Position numbers and translations under genes: made by a program. From the NCBI GenBank assembly GCA_016795385.1, contig JAEUHI010000076.1:1-64000 (forward strand): a stretch of DNA of 64,000 bases. Direction: 5' to 3'. Source of the stretch: Verrucomicrobiales bacterium (GTDB taxonomy: Bacteria; Verrucomicrobiota; Verrucomicrobiia; Verrucomicrobiales; DEV007). Position 1 is the stretch's first letter, and each line of letters starts with the position of its first letter. The notes under the pieces were generated by a model. It was not told where the DNA came from and searched no databases. It saw only the letters and a list, made by a program, of their open reading frames with translations. Shown in pieces: positions 16,913 through 24,596 of the stretch.

Positions 16913-17551
16913 GTTTCCCTAAACCGCTGAAATCCAACCTACTGAAGGGCCTGAGGGCCAAAGCCACCGAATCCATTTTCACCGAAAATCACCCTGCAAG
17001 CAAAGAGACCCTTCCCCGGCGGCCACCGGGGAAGGGTCCCGACGAGAGAGATCCCAGCCGGTCGCGAGACCGCGGAATGCCCGCTGACACATCGAGCCTA
17101 TCCGCGAATCCCGGGACGGTCAAGCCGGACGAAGCGGACGACTGTTCGCCCCGTCCACCGGATCACCATGCATGGTTCCCTCGCGGGAACTATCGATAGT
17201 TCTTTCGTCACGCCTGCGAAATGAATTCCATACATCTTTTCTATAGCAATCGCGAAGGCTTCCCCTGGGAGGTGTGCCTGTGAAACACCGAAACGTCCGC
17301 TGTGAAACCCTGCGGCTGCCCGTGCGAAAGCCCGGCAAAGGTGTTCGTCCTTTTCAAAATCAGGATGCCGTTCCGGATCGCGGACTGTAGACCCGCCGTC
17401 GTTAAAGAGGTCCGGAAGCCGACGAGTGGAGCATTACCACCGGCACCCACCATTTCCCCTTTTCTCTCCCGAAGCATTGAAGCGATGCAGCGGTCTTTTA
17501 AACCGCAGAGGCAGGAGCGTTACCTGCCGGGGGGACTCTTTTCCGCTCAAG
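16913..17551. other. Long non-coding stretch with a hairpin and palindromes
   Basis: No convincing gene on either strand. It contains a perfect 13-bp stem (17007-17019 with 17026-17038, loop of 6) and two perfect palindromes, ACCATGCATGGT (17165-17176) and GAACTATCGATAGTTC (17187-17202), only 10 bp apart. Open frames in the stretch are short and have no ribosome site. Part of the 17375-17450 segment may belong to another dispersed repeat, to judge by the kind of frame it produces, but I cannot test this. Confidence 0.6.
17187..17202. promoter_or_regulatory. Perfect 16-bp palindrome, possible operator
   Basis: GAACTATCGATAGTTC is identical on both strands. A second perfect palindrome, ACCATGCATGGT, ends 10 bp to the left at 17176. 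Sites like these are bound by dimeric regulators. No gene starts close by, so the target is unclear. Confidence 0.4.
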
Positions 17552-17610
17552 GTAGAAGCGGCGTCCCGCCGTTTTTCACCGACCAGCATGCGGCTGGACG
17601 CCGCATCTAC
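17552..17610. repeat. Dispersed palindromic repeat, full copy
   Basis: GTAGAAGCGGCGTCCCGCCG (17552-17571) is followed after 19 bp by its near-exact reverse complement (17591-17610, 18 of 20 paired). The same 20 bases occur once more at 47462-47481 next to the tRNA-Ser array. Presence in two unrelated intergenic spots, with one paired copy, points to a dispersed REP-like element of this genome. Confidence 0.8.
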
Positions 17611-17621
17611 TTTTCCAGACA

Positions 17622-17693
17622 TTGGCCGTGGTGTAACAGTCAGCACTTCACGTTGTGGACGTGACGGAGCGGGTGCAACTCCCGTCGGCCAGT
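17622..17693 (+). tRNA. tRNA-His(GTG)-like gene with unusual arms
   Basis: A cloverleaf can be drawn. The acceptor TTGGCCG pairs with CGGCCAG (one wobble). A further pair, A17621 with T17693, makes an 8-bp acceptor, the hallmark of tRNA-His, although the usual pair is G with C. The D stem is GTGT with GCAC. The anticodon stem TCACG pairs with CGTGA around TTGTGGA, anticodon GTG. The T stem GCGGG pairs with CCCGT around TGCAACT, which departs from TTC. CCA is not encoded and the discriminator is T. It is either a divergent working tRNA-His or a decayed copy. Confidence 0.6.
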
Positions 17694-18062
17694 CTCACCC
17701 CTTTTTGAGAAGCGCTCCGGCGGTGCCCTCGCCTGCAACGCCACCCCATCGCGGATTTTCCCCGCGGTGAGGCGTCGGGTGCTCGTCGACGCCCTTTCCT
17801 TCCCGGTCCACGGGAGGAGAGGCCGCGGAAGACAAAGCGATCCGCCCCTCCGGAGCCCCGAACCACGCCGGCGCGTGTTTCACGAGACCGGATCCCACCG
17901 TGCTCTGAACGTTTCGACCGGAACCGACACAGAAACCTCAACCCCGGGCCGGACCGGCCTCCATTCCTGGTCCGGCCCGGTCTCCCTCCGGACCATGGGG
18001 CGAACTTGTCACCCATCTTTTGCCTTTCCCTTTTCCTCATTCCCCCTTTTACTCCAATCGCC
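17694..18062. other. Intergenic stretch before the HNH gene
   Basis: 369 bp with no convincing gene. It holds a perfect 12-bp stem, CCGGGCCGGACC (17944-17955) with GGTCCGGCCCGG (17969-17980) and a 13-base loop, followed by a pyrimidine-rich tract without a clean T run. This may end transcription from the tRNA-like gene. The promoter of the HNH gene should lie between 17981 and 18062, but I see no strong hexamers. Confidence 0.5.
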
Positions 18063-18647
18063 ATGAACTCCGTCCTCGACAAACACGTCGTGCTCGTGCT
18101 GAACCGGAACTGGCAGGCCATCAACGTGCGGACTCCGGCTGACGCGTTCTGCCAGATGGCCACCGACGTCGTCACCGCGCTCGACATCCGGGAAGATGAA
18201 TCCATGATACCCACCCGCTGGGAGGATTGGAGAAAGCTCCCGGTGCGTGAGAACGACTTCAGCGTGGGCACCGCCCACGGCCAGATCCGGGTGCCCACGG
18301 TGGTGGTGCTCTCGCGGTTTTCGAAAGTGCCGATGAAGCGTCCGAAGTTCAACGCCCGGAATCTGTGGGAGCGCGACGGCGGTCGCTGCCAATACACCGG
18401 CCGCCCCCTGCGGCCGGGCGAAGGCAACATCGATCACATCGTGCCGCGTTCCCGCGGCGGTGAAACGACCTGGGAAAACTGCGTCCTAGCCGCGCGCGAA
18501 GTGAACTCGCGCAAGGCCAACCGCACGCCCGAAGAGGCGGGCCTGACCTTGCTGCGCCGCCCGGAAACGCCCCGGGAACTGCCCGTGACCCTGCTCCTGC
18601 GGAACGTCCACGGCATTGCCGACTGGGAGCCCTTCCTGAAGTCGTGA
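18063..18647 (+). CDS. HNH endonuclease family protein
   Basis: 194 residues. The N-terminal 100 residues (VLDKHVVLVLNRNWQAINV, then KRPKFNARNLWERDGGRCQYTG) are followed by an HNH core with DH at 124-125, N139 and N148. Only one cysteine of the zinc pair is present (C109), as in many members of this family. It likely cuts DNA or RNA; the natural target of these stand-alone proteins is unknown. ATG at 18063 is preferred because the upstream extension is hydrophobic and probably untranslated. It is monocistronic and ends just before a strong hairpin. Confidence 0.88.
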   Translation: MNSVLDKHVVLVLNRNWQAINVRTPADAFCQMATDVVTALDIREDESMIPTRWEDWRKLPVRENDFSVGTAHGQIRVPTVVVLSRFSKVPMKRPKFNARNLWERDGGRCQYTGRPLRPGEGNIDHIVPRSRGGETTWENCVLAAREVNSRKANRTPEEAGLTLLRRPETPRELPVTLLLRNVHGIADWEPFLKS

Positions 18648-18657
18648 GGGCGGACCT

Positions 18658-18688
18658 GACAGGGTTGGATGAGCGATCCGACCCTGTC
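18658..18688. terminator. Strong hairpin after the HNH gene
   Basis: GACAGGGTTGGAT (18658-18670) pairs with ATCCGACCCTGTC (18676-18688), 13 bp with one wobble and a 5-base loop. No T run follows, so it is a weak fit to an intrinsic terminator. It begins 10 bp after the HNH stop and may protect the message end. Confidence 0.5.
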
Positions 18689-18796
18689 GGGTGCATATGC
18701 GCTGGACTCCATTGCCGGCCTCATCCACTCTGATGAAACGCCGCGCGTCTGTCCGCACCTCTTACACTGCCGGACAGGTGCTTGGTTTTCCTCCCC

Positions 18797-19513
18797 ATGA
18801 CCACGCTCGTCATCCCCGATATCCATCATCACTGGGCCGAGGCGGAGGTGCAGATTGCGAAGTATCCGGCCGACCGGGTCGTGTTCCTGGGCGACTATTT
18901 TGACAACTTCCATGACACCCCGAAGATCGCGGCGGGAACGGCGGAATGGTTGAAGGATTCCCTCACCAAACCAGAACGCCTCCACCTCTGGGGCAACCAC
19001 GATCTCTGGTATCGCTTTCCCATGAACCCGCAGATCTGCTGGTTCGGGGCGGGGTTCACGCCGGAAAAATCGAAGGTGATCTCGGGCATTCTCTCGACGG
19101 AGGACAGGGCGCACCTGCGGCTCGTGGCCTTCATCGACGATATCGCGCTGAGCCACGCCGGGATCGGCGCGGAGGTCTTCGCCCCACCGGTAGGCGAGTT
19201 GACGCGGGAACGGGTCGAGCGCCTCTGCGCCGACGCCTGGCTGGATGCGGAAGCGGGGATCCCCCATCCGGTCTTCGACCTCGCCGGAATCGTCTGGCTG
19301 CGCTGGTGGCATCTGCGGCCGCTCGCCGCCTTCTCGCAATTCGTCGGCCACACGCCGGATCGCGAGCTGCGTATCGAGGCGGCGGAGGGAAGTGCGAATG
19401 TGTGTCTCGATACCTTCGGTCGATACCTCGGCTGGATCGAGGATGGCATGATGTCGGTGATCGACGACCACTGCGGGGATCGGATCTGGACGGCGGATCG
19501 AGGGGGAGAATAG
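18797..19513 (+). CDS. Metallophosphoesterase
   Basis: 238 residues with the calcineurin-type metal sites in order: PDIHHHW (D8, H10), GDYFDN (D33), GNHDLW (66-71) and a C-terminal GHT. These bind two metals for phosphoester hydrolysis. The substrate cannot be read from the sequence. The DIHHHW start differs from the more common DIHG, so it belongs to a divergent branch. ATG at 18797 places the first metal site at the usual distance from the start. No signal peptide, so cytosolic. It stands between the HNH and cytochrome genes, each apparently separate. Confidence 0.88.
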   Translation: MTTLVIPDIHHHWAEAEVQIAKYPADRVVFLGDYFDNFHDTPKIAAGTAEWLKDSLTKPERLHLWGNHDLWYRFPMNPQICWFGAGFTPEKSKVISGILSTEDRAHLRLVAFIDDIALSHAGIGAEVFAPPVGELTRERVERLCADAWLDAEAGIPHPVFDLAGIVWLRWWHLRPLAAFSQFVGHTPDRELRIEAAEGSANVCLDTFGRYLGWIEDGMMSVIDDHCGDRIWTADRGGE

Positions 19514-19579
19514 CGCGATCTTGTCCTTTTTTGGTTTTTTCTTGTCAATCCTGACCAAATCCCCTAAAGAAGCCGCCGC

Positions 19580-19951
19580 ATGACCAAATCCACCCTATTC
19601 ACCGCATTTGCCGCCCTCGCCGCCGCCGCGACCCTCGCCGTGGCTGACGAGAATCACGAAACCATCGAAAAAGTGATGAAAGAAGGTCTCAAGGGCGACA
19701 CCAGCCCGATGGCCAAAGTCCTCGATGGCAGCGCCTCGGCCGAGGAGACGAAAGCCCTCGCCGAACTCGTGAAAACCATGAACGGAACGAAGGCTCCCAA
19801 AGGCGAGCAGTCGGCCTACGAAACGAAGGTGACCGAACTCATCGCCGCGATGGATGCCGTGGCCGGTGGCGACAAGGGCGAGGCCGCGATCGGCCGTCTC
19901 GAAAAAGCGCAGAACTGCAAGGCCTGCCACTCCGAGCACAAGCCCAAGTAA
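19580..19951 (+). CDS. Small periplasmic c-type cytochrome
   Basis: 123 residues with an N-terminal signal peptide (about 1-22, AAAATLAVA) and one heme site CKACH at 113-117, very near the C-terminus. A single heme site at the end of a helical protein is the pattern of class II cytochromes (cytochrome c' and cytochrome c556). It would carry electrons or bind small gases in the periplasm. It is followed by its own terminator. Confidence 0.85.
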   Translation: MTKSTLFTAFAALAAAATLAVADENHETIEKVMKEGLKGDTSPMAKVLDGSASAEETKALAELVKTMNGTKAPKGEQSAYETKVTELIAAMDAVAGGDKGEAAIGRLEKAQNCKACHSEHKPK

Positions 19952-19985
19952 TCGACGGATTCCGATCGGCTTTCCGATTTCCCGA

Positions 19986-20021
19986 AAGCCCCCGCCGGTC
20001 TTTTCCGGCCGGGGCTTTTTT
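19986..20021 (+). terminator. Rho-independent terminator after the cytochrome gene
   Basis: AAGCCCCCGCCGG (19986-19998) pairs with CCGGCCGGGGCTT (20005-20017) with one mismatch and a 6-base loop, followed by TTTT. It separates the cytochrome from the secretion operon. Confidence 0.88.
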
Positions 20022-20092
20022 GTTGATTCCACCAAGGCAAGGCGCCTCAAGAATTCCAGATTTACAAGAAACAAAACCGTTGCCCACCACCC

Positions 20093-20121
20093 TTGCCGTG
20101 GCCACGGAATCCCGCTAGAAT
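20093..20121 (+). promoter_or_regulatory. Promoter of the secretion operon
   Basis: TTGCCG (20093-20098) and TAGAAT (20116-20121) are separated by 17 bp, and the first gene starts 15 bp after the -10 site. Both hexamers match the vegetative consensus in four or five positions and lie between the cytochrome terminator and the first pseudopilin. The leader would be very short. Confidence 0.55.
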
Positions 20122-20136
20122 GCGGGTCCTCACTCC

Positions 20137-20541
20137 ATGCCGCGCCGTTCCCACCAGATCAAGGGATTCACCCTTCTCGAGTTGCTCATGTCGATGGCGC
20201 TTTTCACCGTCGCGGCGGTGAGCCTGGCCGAGGCGTTGAATCTGATCAGCCTGACCGTGAGCGAGTCGATCGACGATGCGGAAGTGCGCGAACAATTGCG
20301 CGCGACGATGCTGGAGGTGAGCAAAGACAGCTCGATCACCGCCGAGACGCGCGAGACCAATCCCGACAAACGGGGGCTCTATTTCCGGATCGAGATCGAG
20401 CGGCTGGATCTGAAAAACGAGGAAGGGCAGACGCTGGACAATCTATTCGAGGTGAAAGTGACGGCGATGCGCCAGCAATCGCGCGGCCGGGACGAGGAAC
20501 TGGACTCGGCGGTGACGGTGGCCAATCCCAATCTCCTCTAG
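20137..20541 (+). CDS. Type II secretion minor pseudopilin, GspI-like
   Basis: 134 residues starting with a short basic leader and the prepilin signature KGFTLLELL, cleaved after G10 by a prepilin peptidase, followed by a hydrophobic helix (about 11-32). The remaining globular part is short, which fits GspI. It is the first gene of a seven-gene operon. Position before the GspJ- and GspK-like genes supports the assignment, although sequence alone would allow other minor pseudopilins. Confidence 0.75.
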   Translation: MPRRSHQIKGFTLLELLMSMALFTVAAVSLAEALNLISLTVSESIDDAEVREQLRATMLEVSKDSSITAETRETNPDKRGLYFRIEIERLDLKNEEGQTLDNLFEVKVTAMRQQSRGRDEELDSAVTVANPNLL

Positions 20542-20551
20542 GCAAAGGCCC

Positions 20552-21184
20552 ATGAAACCAGCGCAACGCCACGACCACGCCTTCACCCTGCTCGAGATGA
20601 TGCTCTCGGTAGCGGTCTTCGTGATCCTGGTGACGTCGGCTTTCTCCCTCGTCGGCGCGACCACGGAGCTGATGACGGAGGTCTCCGAGACGCAGAACCA
20701 GGCCGCCGAACGAATGCGCTTCGCCGAGACCTGCCGGGTCGCCTTCGAAAGCATGAGCGGCAACTCCGCGCTCGAGTTCTACTACTTCGATCGAGGCGGC
20801 GGTCGCTTCGACACCTACATGACCTTGGTGAACGCGCCCGAGGCCTTCGATTTCGGAGCGAACTCCCGCGACGAAATCCGCAGGGTCGTGCTGGCGGCGG
20901 AGATCCAATCGACGGGCTTCATCCGGGCCGGCGTTTATTACATGAATGACCTGGATTTCGAGTCGGCCCAGAAAAACGACTTCCTCCGGAACGAAGCCCC
21001 TTATGTGGAGCTGATCCCCCAGATGCGGCAGCTCTCGTGGCGATTTTACGATCCCCTCACCCGGGAATGGAAGCAGTCGCTCGATGGAAATCTCCGCAGC
21101 AATCTGGTGGAGCTGACCTTCCAGATCGACGGGAACTCCCCCCCGATGCGGAGCGTTTACTGGCACCTCAACGGCGCGCAATGA
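20552..21184 (+). CDS. gspJ: Type II secretion minor pseudopilin, GspJ-like
   Basis: 210 residues with a prepilin start (HAFTLLEMMLSVAVFVILVTS) and a long C-terminal domain with RQLSWRFYDPLTREWKQ, as in GspJ, where this region ends in a measured beta strand structure. The glycine before F in the cleavage site is replaced by alanine. It follows the first gene by 10 bp and overlaps the next start by ATGA. Confidence 0.8.
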   Translation: MKPAQRHDHAFTLLEMMLSVAVFVILVTSAFSLVGATTELMTEVSETQNQAAERMRFAETCRVAFESMSGNSALEFYYFDRGGGRFDTYMTLVNAPEAFDFGANSRDEIRRVVLAAEIQSTGFIRAGVYYMNDLDFESAQKNDFLRNEAPYVELIPQMRQLSWRFYDPLTREWKQSLDGNLRSNLVELTFQIDGNSPPMRSVYWHLNGAQ

Positions 21185-22146
21185 GAGGTCCCGAAACATC
21201 ATCGTCCGTGGGGCGAACGGTTGGTCGGGGCCAGCGCCGCGGCTCCGCCCTCATCGCGATCCTTTGGATCGTCTCGATCCTGAGCATCGCGGTGTTTTCG
21301 GCGACGCAGTTCCTCTTCATCGAACTCGAGTCGGATTCGAACGCCTCGGCCCTCTTCCAGGCGGAGCTCCTCGCCGACCGCGGGATCTCGATCGCCGCCC
21401 ACACCCAGGTGAAAAAGGGCGACCGCCTCCTCTCCCAGTCTTTCCGCGGGGGCGACTCGTATTCCGCCCGGATCAGCAGCGAAGGCGATCGTCTGAATCT
21501 GAACGCCCTGCTCGAAAACGCGGAGTTCGACCGCATCGTCCTCGAAGAGCTCTTTTACCAATGGGGCCTGCGGCGCGACGAAGCCGTGGATGTGGTCGAC
21601 AACCTCATCGATTGGGTCGATGCCGACGATCAGGTGACGAATGTCGGAGCGGAGCGCAGCTACTATTACAATCTCGACCGGCTCAACCACCCCTTCAACC
21701 GGCCTTTCGACTCGCTGAACGAGGTGCTGCTGGTGAAGGATTTCGAGCTGGTGGTGGCGGCGAACCCGGGCTGGCGTCAGGCTTTCACCCTGCTCAGCGG
21801 CGGACCTCTGGATCTGAACGAGGCACCGGCGGAATTGATCTCGGTGGCGTGCCAGTGCCCGTTGGACCGGGCGCAACAACTCGTCTCGATCCGCGACGGG
21901 CTGGATCAGACTCCCGGCACCCTCGACGACCTCCGTTTCGAGGAGGTGGAGTCGGCCCTCGATCTCCTCGGGATTCCCCCCGGATTCGCCGAGGAGATCG
22001 CCGCCCGGGTCTCGACGGAGGACCCGGCCAAGCGAATCATCTCGGTCGGGCGATCGGGGTCAATATCGGTTGAAAGGTCGGTCACCGTTCAATACACTGG
22101 CGACCGGGGCACGATCATTCATTGGGCGACCCGGCGGATGGAATAA
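21181..22146 (+). CDS. gspK: Type II secretion pseudopilin-tip protein GspK-like
   Basis: 321 residues. The N-terminus GQRRGSALIAILWIVSILSIAVFS is the GspK-type prepilin pattern (GSALI in place of GFTLI). Two SAM-like helical regions follow, with DVVDNLIDWVDADDQ and a helix-hairpin-helix DLNEAPAELISVA. The start at 21181 overlaps the gspJ stop. It forms the tip complex of the pseudopilus. The protein length is normal. Confidence 0.85.
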   Translation: MRGPETSSSVGRTVGRGQRRGSALIAILWIVSILSIAVFSATQFLFIELESDSNASALFQAELLADRGISIAAHTQVKKGDRLLSQSFRGGDSYSARISSEGDRLNLNALLENAEFDRIVLEELFYQWGLRRDEAVDVVDNLIDWVDADDQVTNVGAERSYYYNLDRLNHPFNRPFDSLNEVLLVKDFELVVAANPGWRQAFTLLSGGPLDLNEAPAELISVACQCPLDRAQQLVSIRDGLDQTPGTLDDLRFEEVESALDLLGIPPGFAEEIAARVSTEDPAKRIISVGRSGSISVERSVTVQYTGDRGTIIHWATRRME

Positions 22147-23358
22147 ATGACACGCACCCTTCCAGAATGGGCTTACCTCGTCGATGAGTCGGGGCGCTAC
22201 TGGTACCACCTCGGCAACGGCACCCGCCAGGCCGTCGAGGGGGACAAGGGCGCGCGCCCGCCGGGGAAAACGCTTTTTGCGATCGCGACGAACGACCTTG
22301 TCTCCATCCCGCAGTGGGTCAGCAGCAAGGATCCCGACATCATCAAGGAAGTGGTGGACGCGGAGATCACCCGGCTCGGCTTCCAGCGCAACGGCGGACC
22401 GGGCAAGGTCTCGGACTGGAAACCGGTGGAGTTGAACGGCACCCGTACGCTCGTCCAATCGATCACCACGCCATGGGCGCTCGATGAACTGGCCAAGTCG
22501 CCGGCACCCAACGAGTTTGTCGACTTTTTTCCGCAGTATGCTCTTTATCCCCCCCCGGAAAGCGCGGCCGTGCTCTGGCGCGAGGGCGGCACCTGGGTGG
22601 CCGGATATTCGCGGGGAAAACGATGGATCCACGTGCAGACACTGGGGGGTGAGGAAATGCGCCCGCTCCTCGCCGGAGAGATCAATCTGACGCTGATTGA
22701 ACTCAGTGCCAAAGGCCTCCTCGACGGAGCGTCGCGCGTCGTCGTGTGGGGACCCTACGATCTGGAATTGCATCAGGCCCTGCAGGAAGAGACGGGGCTG
22801 GCCGTGGCCTTCGAGAACCGCCCCGCCCCGGCCCCGGCCGCCGCCCCGGCCTGGGATTTCGAGCCGCACGAGGTCTCCCGCGCCCGCATCGCCCGCACCC
22901 GCCGTCGCCGCGGGTTGATCGCCGGCTTTTTCGCATTGCTCGCGATGACCCTGCTCGCGGCGGCCGCGACCTTCCATCTCTGGCACCTCGGCCAATCGAA
23001 CGAACAACTACGCGCCCGTATCCTGGAGAGTCGCGAGGACGCCGATACGATCAGCACGGCGATGGACCGCTGGCAGACCCTCGGTCCGGCGATCGATCCG
23101 CGCCGCTCTCCGATCGAGCTTTTCCACCAGATCTCGACGCTGTTGCCCGAGACCGGTCTGCGTCTCACCTCTTTCGAGGTGCGCGACGACAAGGTGATCG
23201 AGGTGCGTGCCGAGGGCGCGACGATGGCCAACGCGATCCAGATCAAGGCCGCGTTCGAGAAGGCGGAGGCGCTCGCCGACTACGCGTGGGAGATCCCCCC
23301 GCCGCGGGCCAAGGACGATCTCACCGAAATCTTCGCCACGGGGACCTACCGATTCTGA
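22147..23358 (+). CDS. gspL: Type II secretion inner-membrane protein, GspL-like
   Basis: 403 residues. A cytoplasmic N-terminal part (1-250), which would bind the ATPase in GspL, precedes one membrane segment (about 258-280) and a periplasmic part with SPIELFHQISTLLPETGLRLTSFEV, as in PilN and GspL C-termini. It starts right after the gspK stop. The N-terminal part is divergent, so the match rests mostly on topology and place in the operon. Confidence 0.7.
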   Translation: MTRTLPEWAYLVDESGRYWYHLGNGTRQAVEGDKGARPPGKTLFAIATNDLVSIPQWVSSKDPDIIKEVVDAEITRLGFQRNGGPGKVSDWKPVELNGTRTLVQSITTPWALDELAKSPAPNEFVDFFPQYALYPPPESAAVLWREGGTWVAGYSRGKRWIHVQTLGGEEMRPLLAGEINLTLIELSAKGLLDGASRVVVWGPYDLELHQALQEETGLAVAFENRPAPAPAAAPAWDFEPHEVSRARIARTRRRRGLIAGFFALLAMTLLAAAATFHLWHLGQSNEQLRARILESREDADTISTAMDRWQTLGPAIDPRRSPIELFHQISTLLPETGLRLTSFEVRDDKVIEVRAEGATMANAIQIKAAFEKAEALADYAWEIPPPRAKDDLTEIFATGTYRF

Positions 23359-23362
23359 TCGC

Positions 23363-23884
23363 ATGAAGGCCAGCGAAAAACGACTCCTCTTCGCGCTCCT
23401 CGCGATGCTCTTCCTCGGAGCGGTCGTGATCGGATCGGACTTCTATTTTGACAAACGCGACACCCTGATCGCCGAACGCTCCACCCTCGATACGGAATGG
23501 GTCGAGATCGAGGCCCTCTTCGAGGAGAAGGAGATCTGGGAGATGCGGGCGGAATGGCTCGAACAGCACCAGCCGAAATTCACCTCCAGCGAACAGATCG
23601 AGCAGGAGGTCTATAAAATGGCGCTCGCCGAGGAAGTTGCGGGCGTGACCACGAGCAAACAGACCCTCCTCCCGACCACGACGACGCCCGATTATGTCCA
23701 GGCCGGCGTTTCACTCAGCGCCTCGGGCGATCTCGCCTCGGTCTTCCGCTGGATCCATTCGCTGAACCGCCCCGAGGATTTCCGCGTGATCCGGAACATC
23801 AAGGTCCAGCCCGACAAGGAGAAACCCGAGAACATCGTCGCCAACTTCGAACTCCTGCGTTGGTACGCCCCCCCGGAAGCATGA
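23363..23884 (+). CDS. Type II secretion GspM/PilO-like protein
   Basis: 173 residues: one N-terminal membrane segment (about 8-26), a coiled coil (30-80), and a C-terminal ferredoxin-like part (VQAGVSLSASGDLASVFRWIHSL, then IRNIKVQPDKEKP). The layout is that of GspM and PilO, which partner GspL and PilN. It starts 4 bp after the gspL-like gene. The ATG is set by this spacing; the longer frame is the shadow of gspL. Confidence 0.7.
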   Translation: MKASEKRLLFALLAMLFLGAVVIGSDFYFDKRDTLIAERSTLDTEWVEIEALFEEKEIWEMRAEWLEQHQPKFTSSEQIEQEVYKMALAEEVAGVTTSKQTLLPTTTTPDYVQAGVSLSASGDLASVFRWIHSLNRPEDFRVIRNIKVQPDKEKPENIVANFELLRWYAPPEA

Positions 23885-24570
23885 AGGTCGTCTCCGCCAC
23901 CCTCCTGATTCCCGTGATCCTGGCCGGATTCCTCCGTGCCGAAGATGCGGTGTTGCCCACCGGCTATCCGGTGACACGCTACACCGACATCTGGGAGAAC
24001 TCCCCCTTCAACCGCGAAGTGGTGAAGGCGGCGGCGAAGACGATGGAAAGCAGCTTCGCGGGATCGCTGGTTCTGGAAGGTCTCGTCACCGACGACACCC
24101 TCGGTCCGATCGCGTATGTCCGCGATGTCCGCGAGGACAAACCGATCGTCATCACGAAGGAAAAGACCGAAGCCCATCCCTTCACGATCGTTTCCGCCAA
24201 CCAGGTCGCCAATCCGGAGGAAACCAAGGTGACGGTGACGGATGGAAGCGAAACCGGCGAGATCGGCTACGTCGTCGCGAAACTCACCCAGGCGATCGCG
24301 GCACCGGCTCCCGCGGCTCCGACCCAACCGCAAAACCGGCAGGGACAGGGCGGGCAACCTCCCGGTCGCGACGGCAAAGGCCTACCCCTGCCAGGCGGTG
24401 CCGGCGGAGGTGGGGCGGCTGGAGCGTCGCCTGCCCTGAGCCGCAATCCTCCCGGATCCACACCCGTTCCGAAGCCCGAAGACGCCGGCAAACCCACGAG
24501 CGTGGCTCCCGCCCTCGACAACATGGATGCCGAACCACGCCGCCGCCGCGTCCCCTTGCCCGGAGGCTGA
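23881..24570 (+). CDS. Secretion-operon periplasmic protein, possibly GspC-like
   Basis: 229 residues. Signal peptide (1-20), then a domain starting with TRYTDIWENSPFNREVV, which recalls the start of GspC-type HR domains, and a Pro- and Gly-rich tail with a basic end. It overlaps the preceding gene by 4 bp and stands just before the secretin. In type II systems GspC links the inner membrane to GspD, so the place fits. The protein lacks an obvious inner-membrane anchor after the leader, so the match is loose. Confidence 0.6.
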   Translation: MKVVSATLLIPVILAGFLRAEDAVLPTGYPVTRYTDIWENSPFNREVVKAAAKTMESSFAGSLVLEGLVTDDTLGPIAYVRDVREDKPIVITKEKTEAHPFTIVSANQVANPEETKVTVTDGSETGEIGYVVAKLTQAIAAPAPAAPTQPQNRQGQGGQPPGRDGKGLPLPGGAGGGGAAGASPALSRNPPGSTPVPKPEDAGKPTSVAPALDNMDAEPRRRRVPLPGG

Positions 24571-24596
24571 ACTTTTTTTCCTGACGAAACACCAAC

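Noticed and set aside
17241..17477. Small minus-strand gene in the long intergenic stretch
   Set aside because: No ribosome site or domain; may be a translation of a dispersed repeat.
18006..18062. Signal peptide on the HNH protein from an upstream start
   Set aside because: The extension is hydrophobic but would export a nuclease with a cytosolic-type N-terminus; the second ATG fits the family start better.
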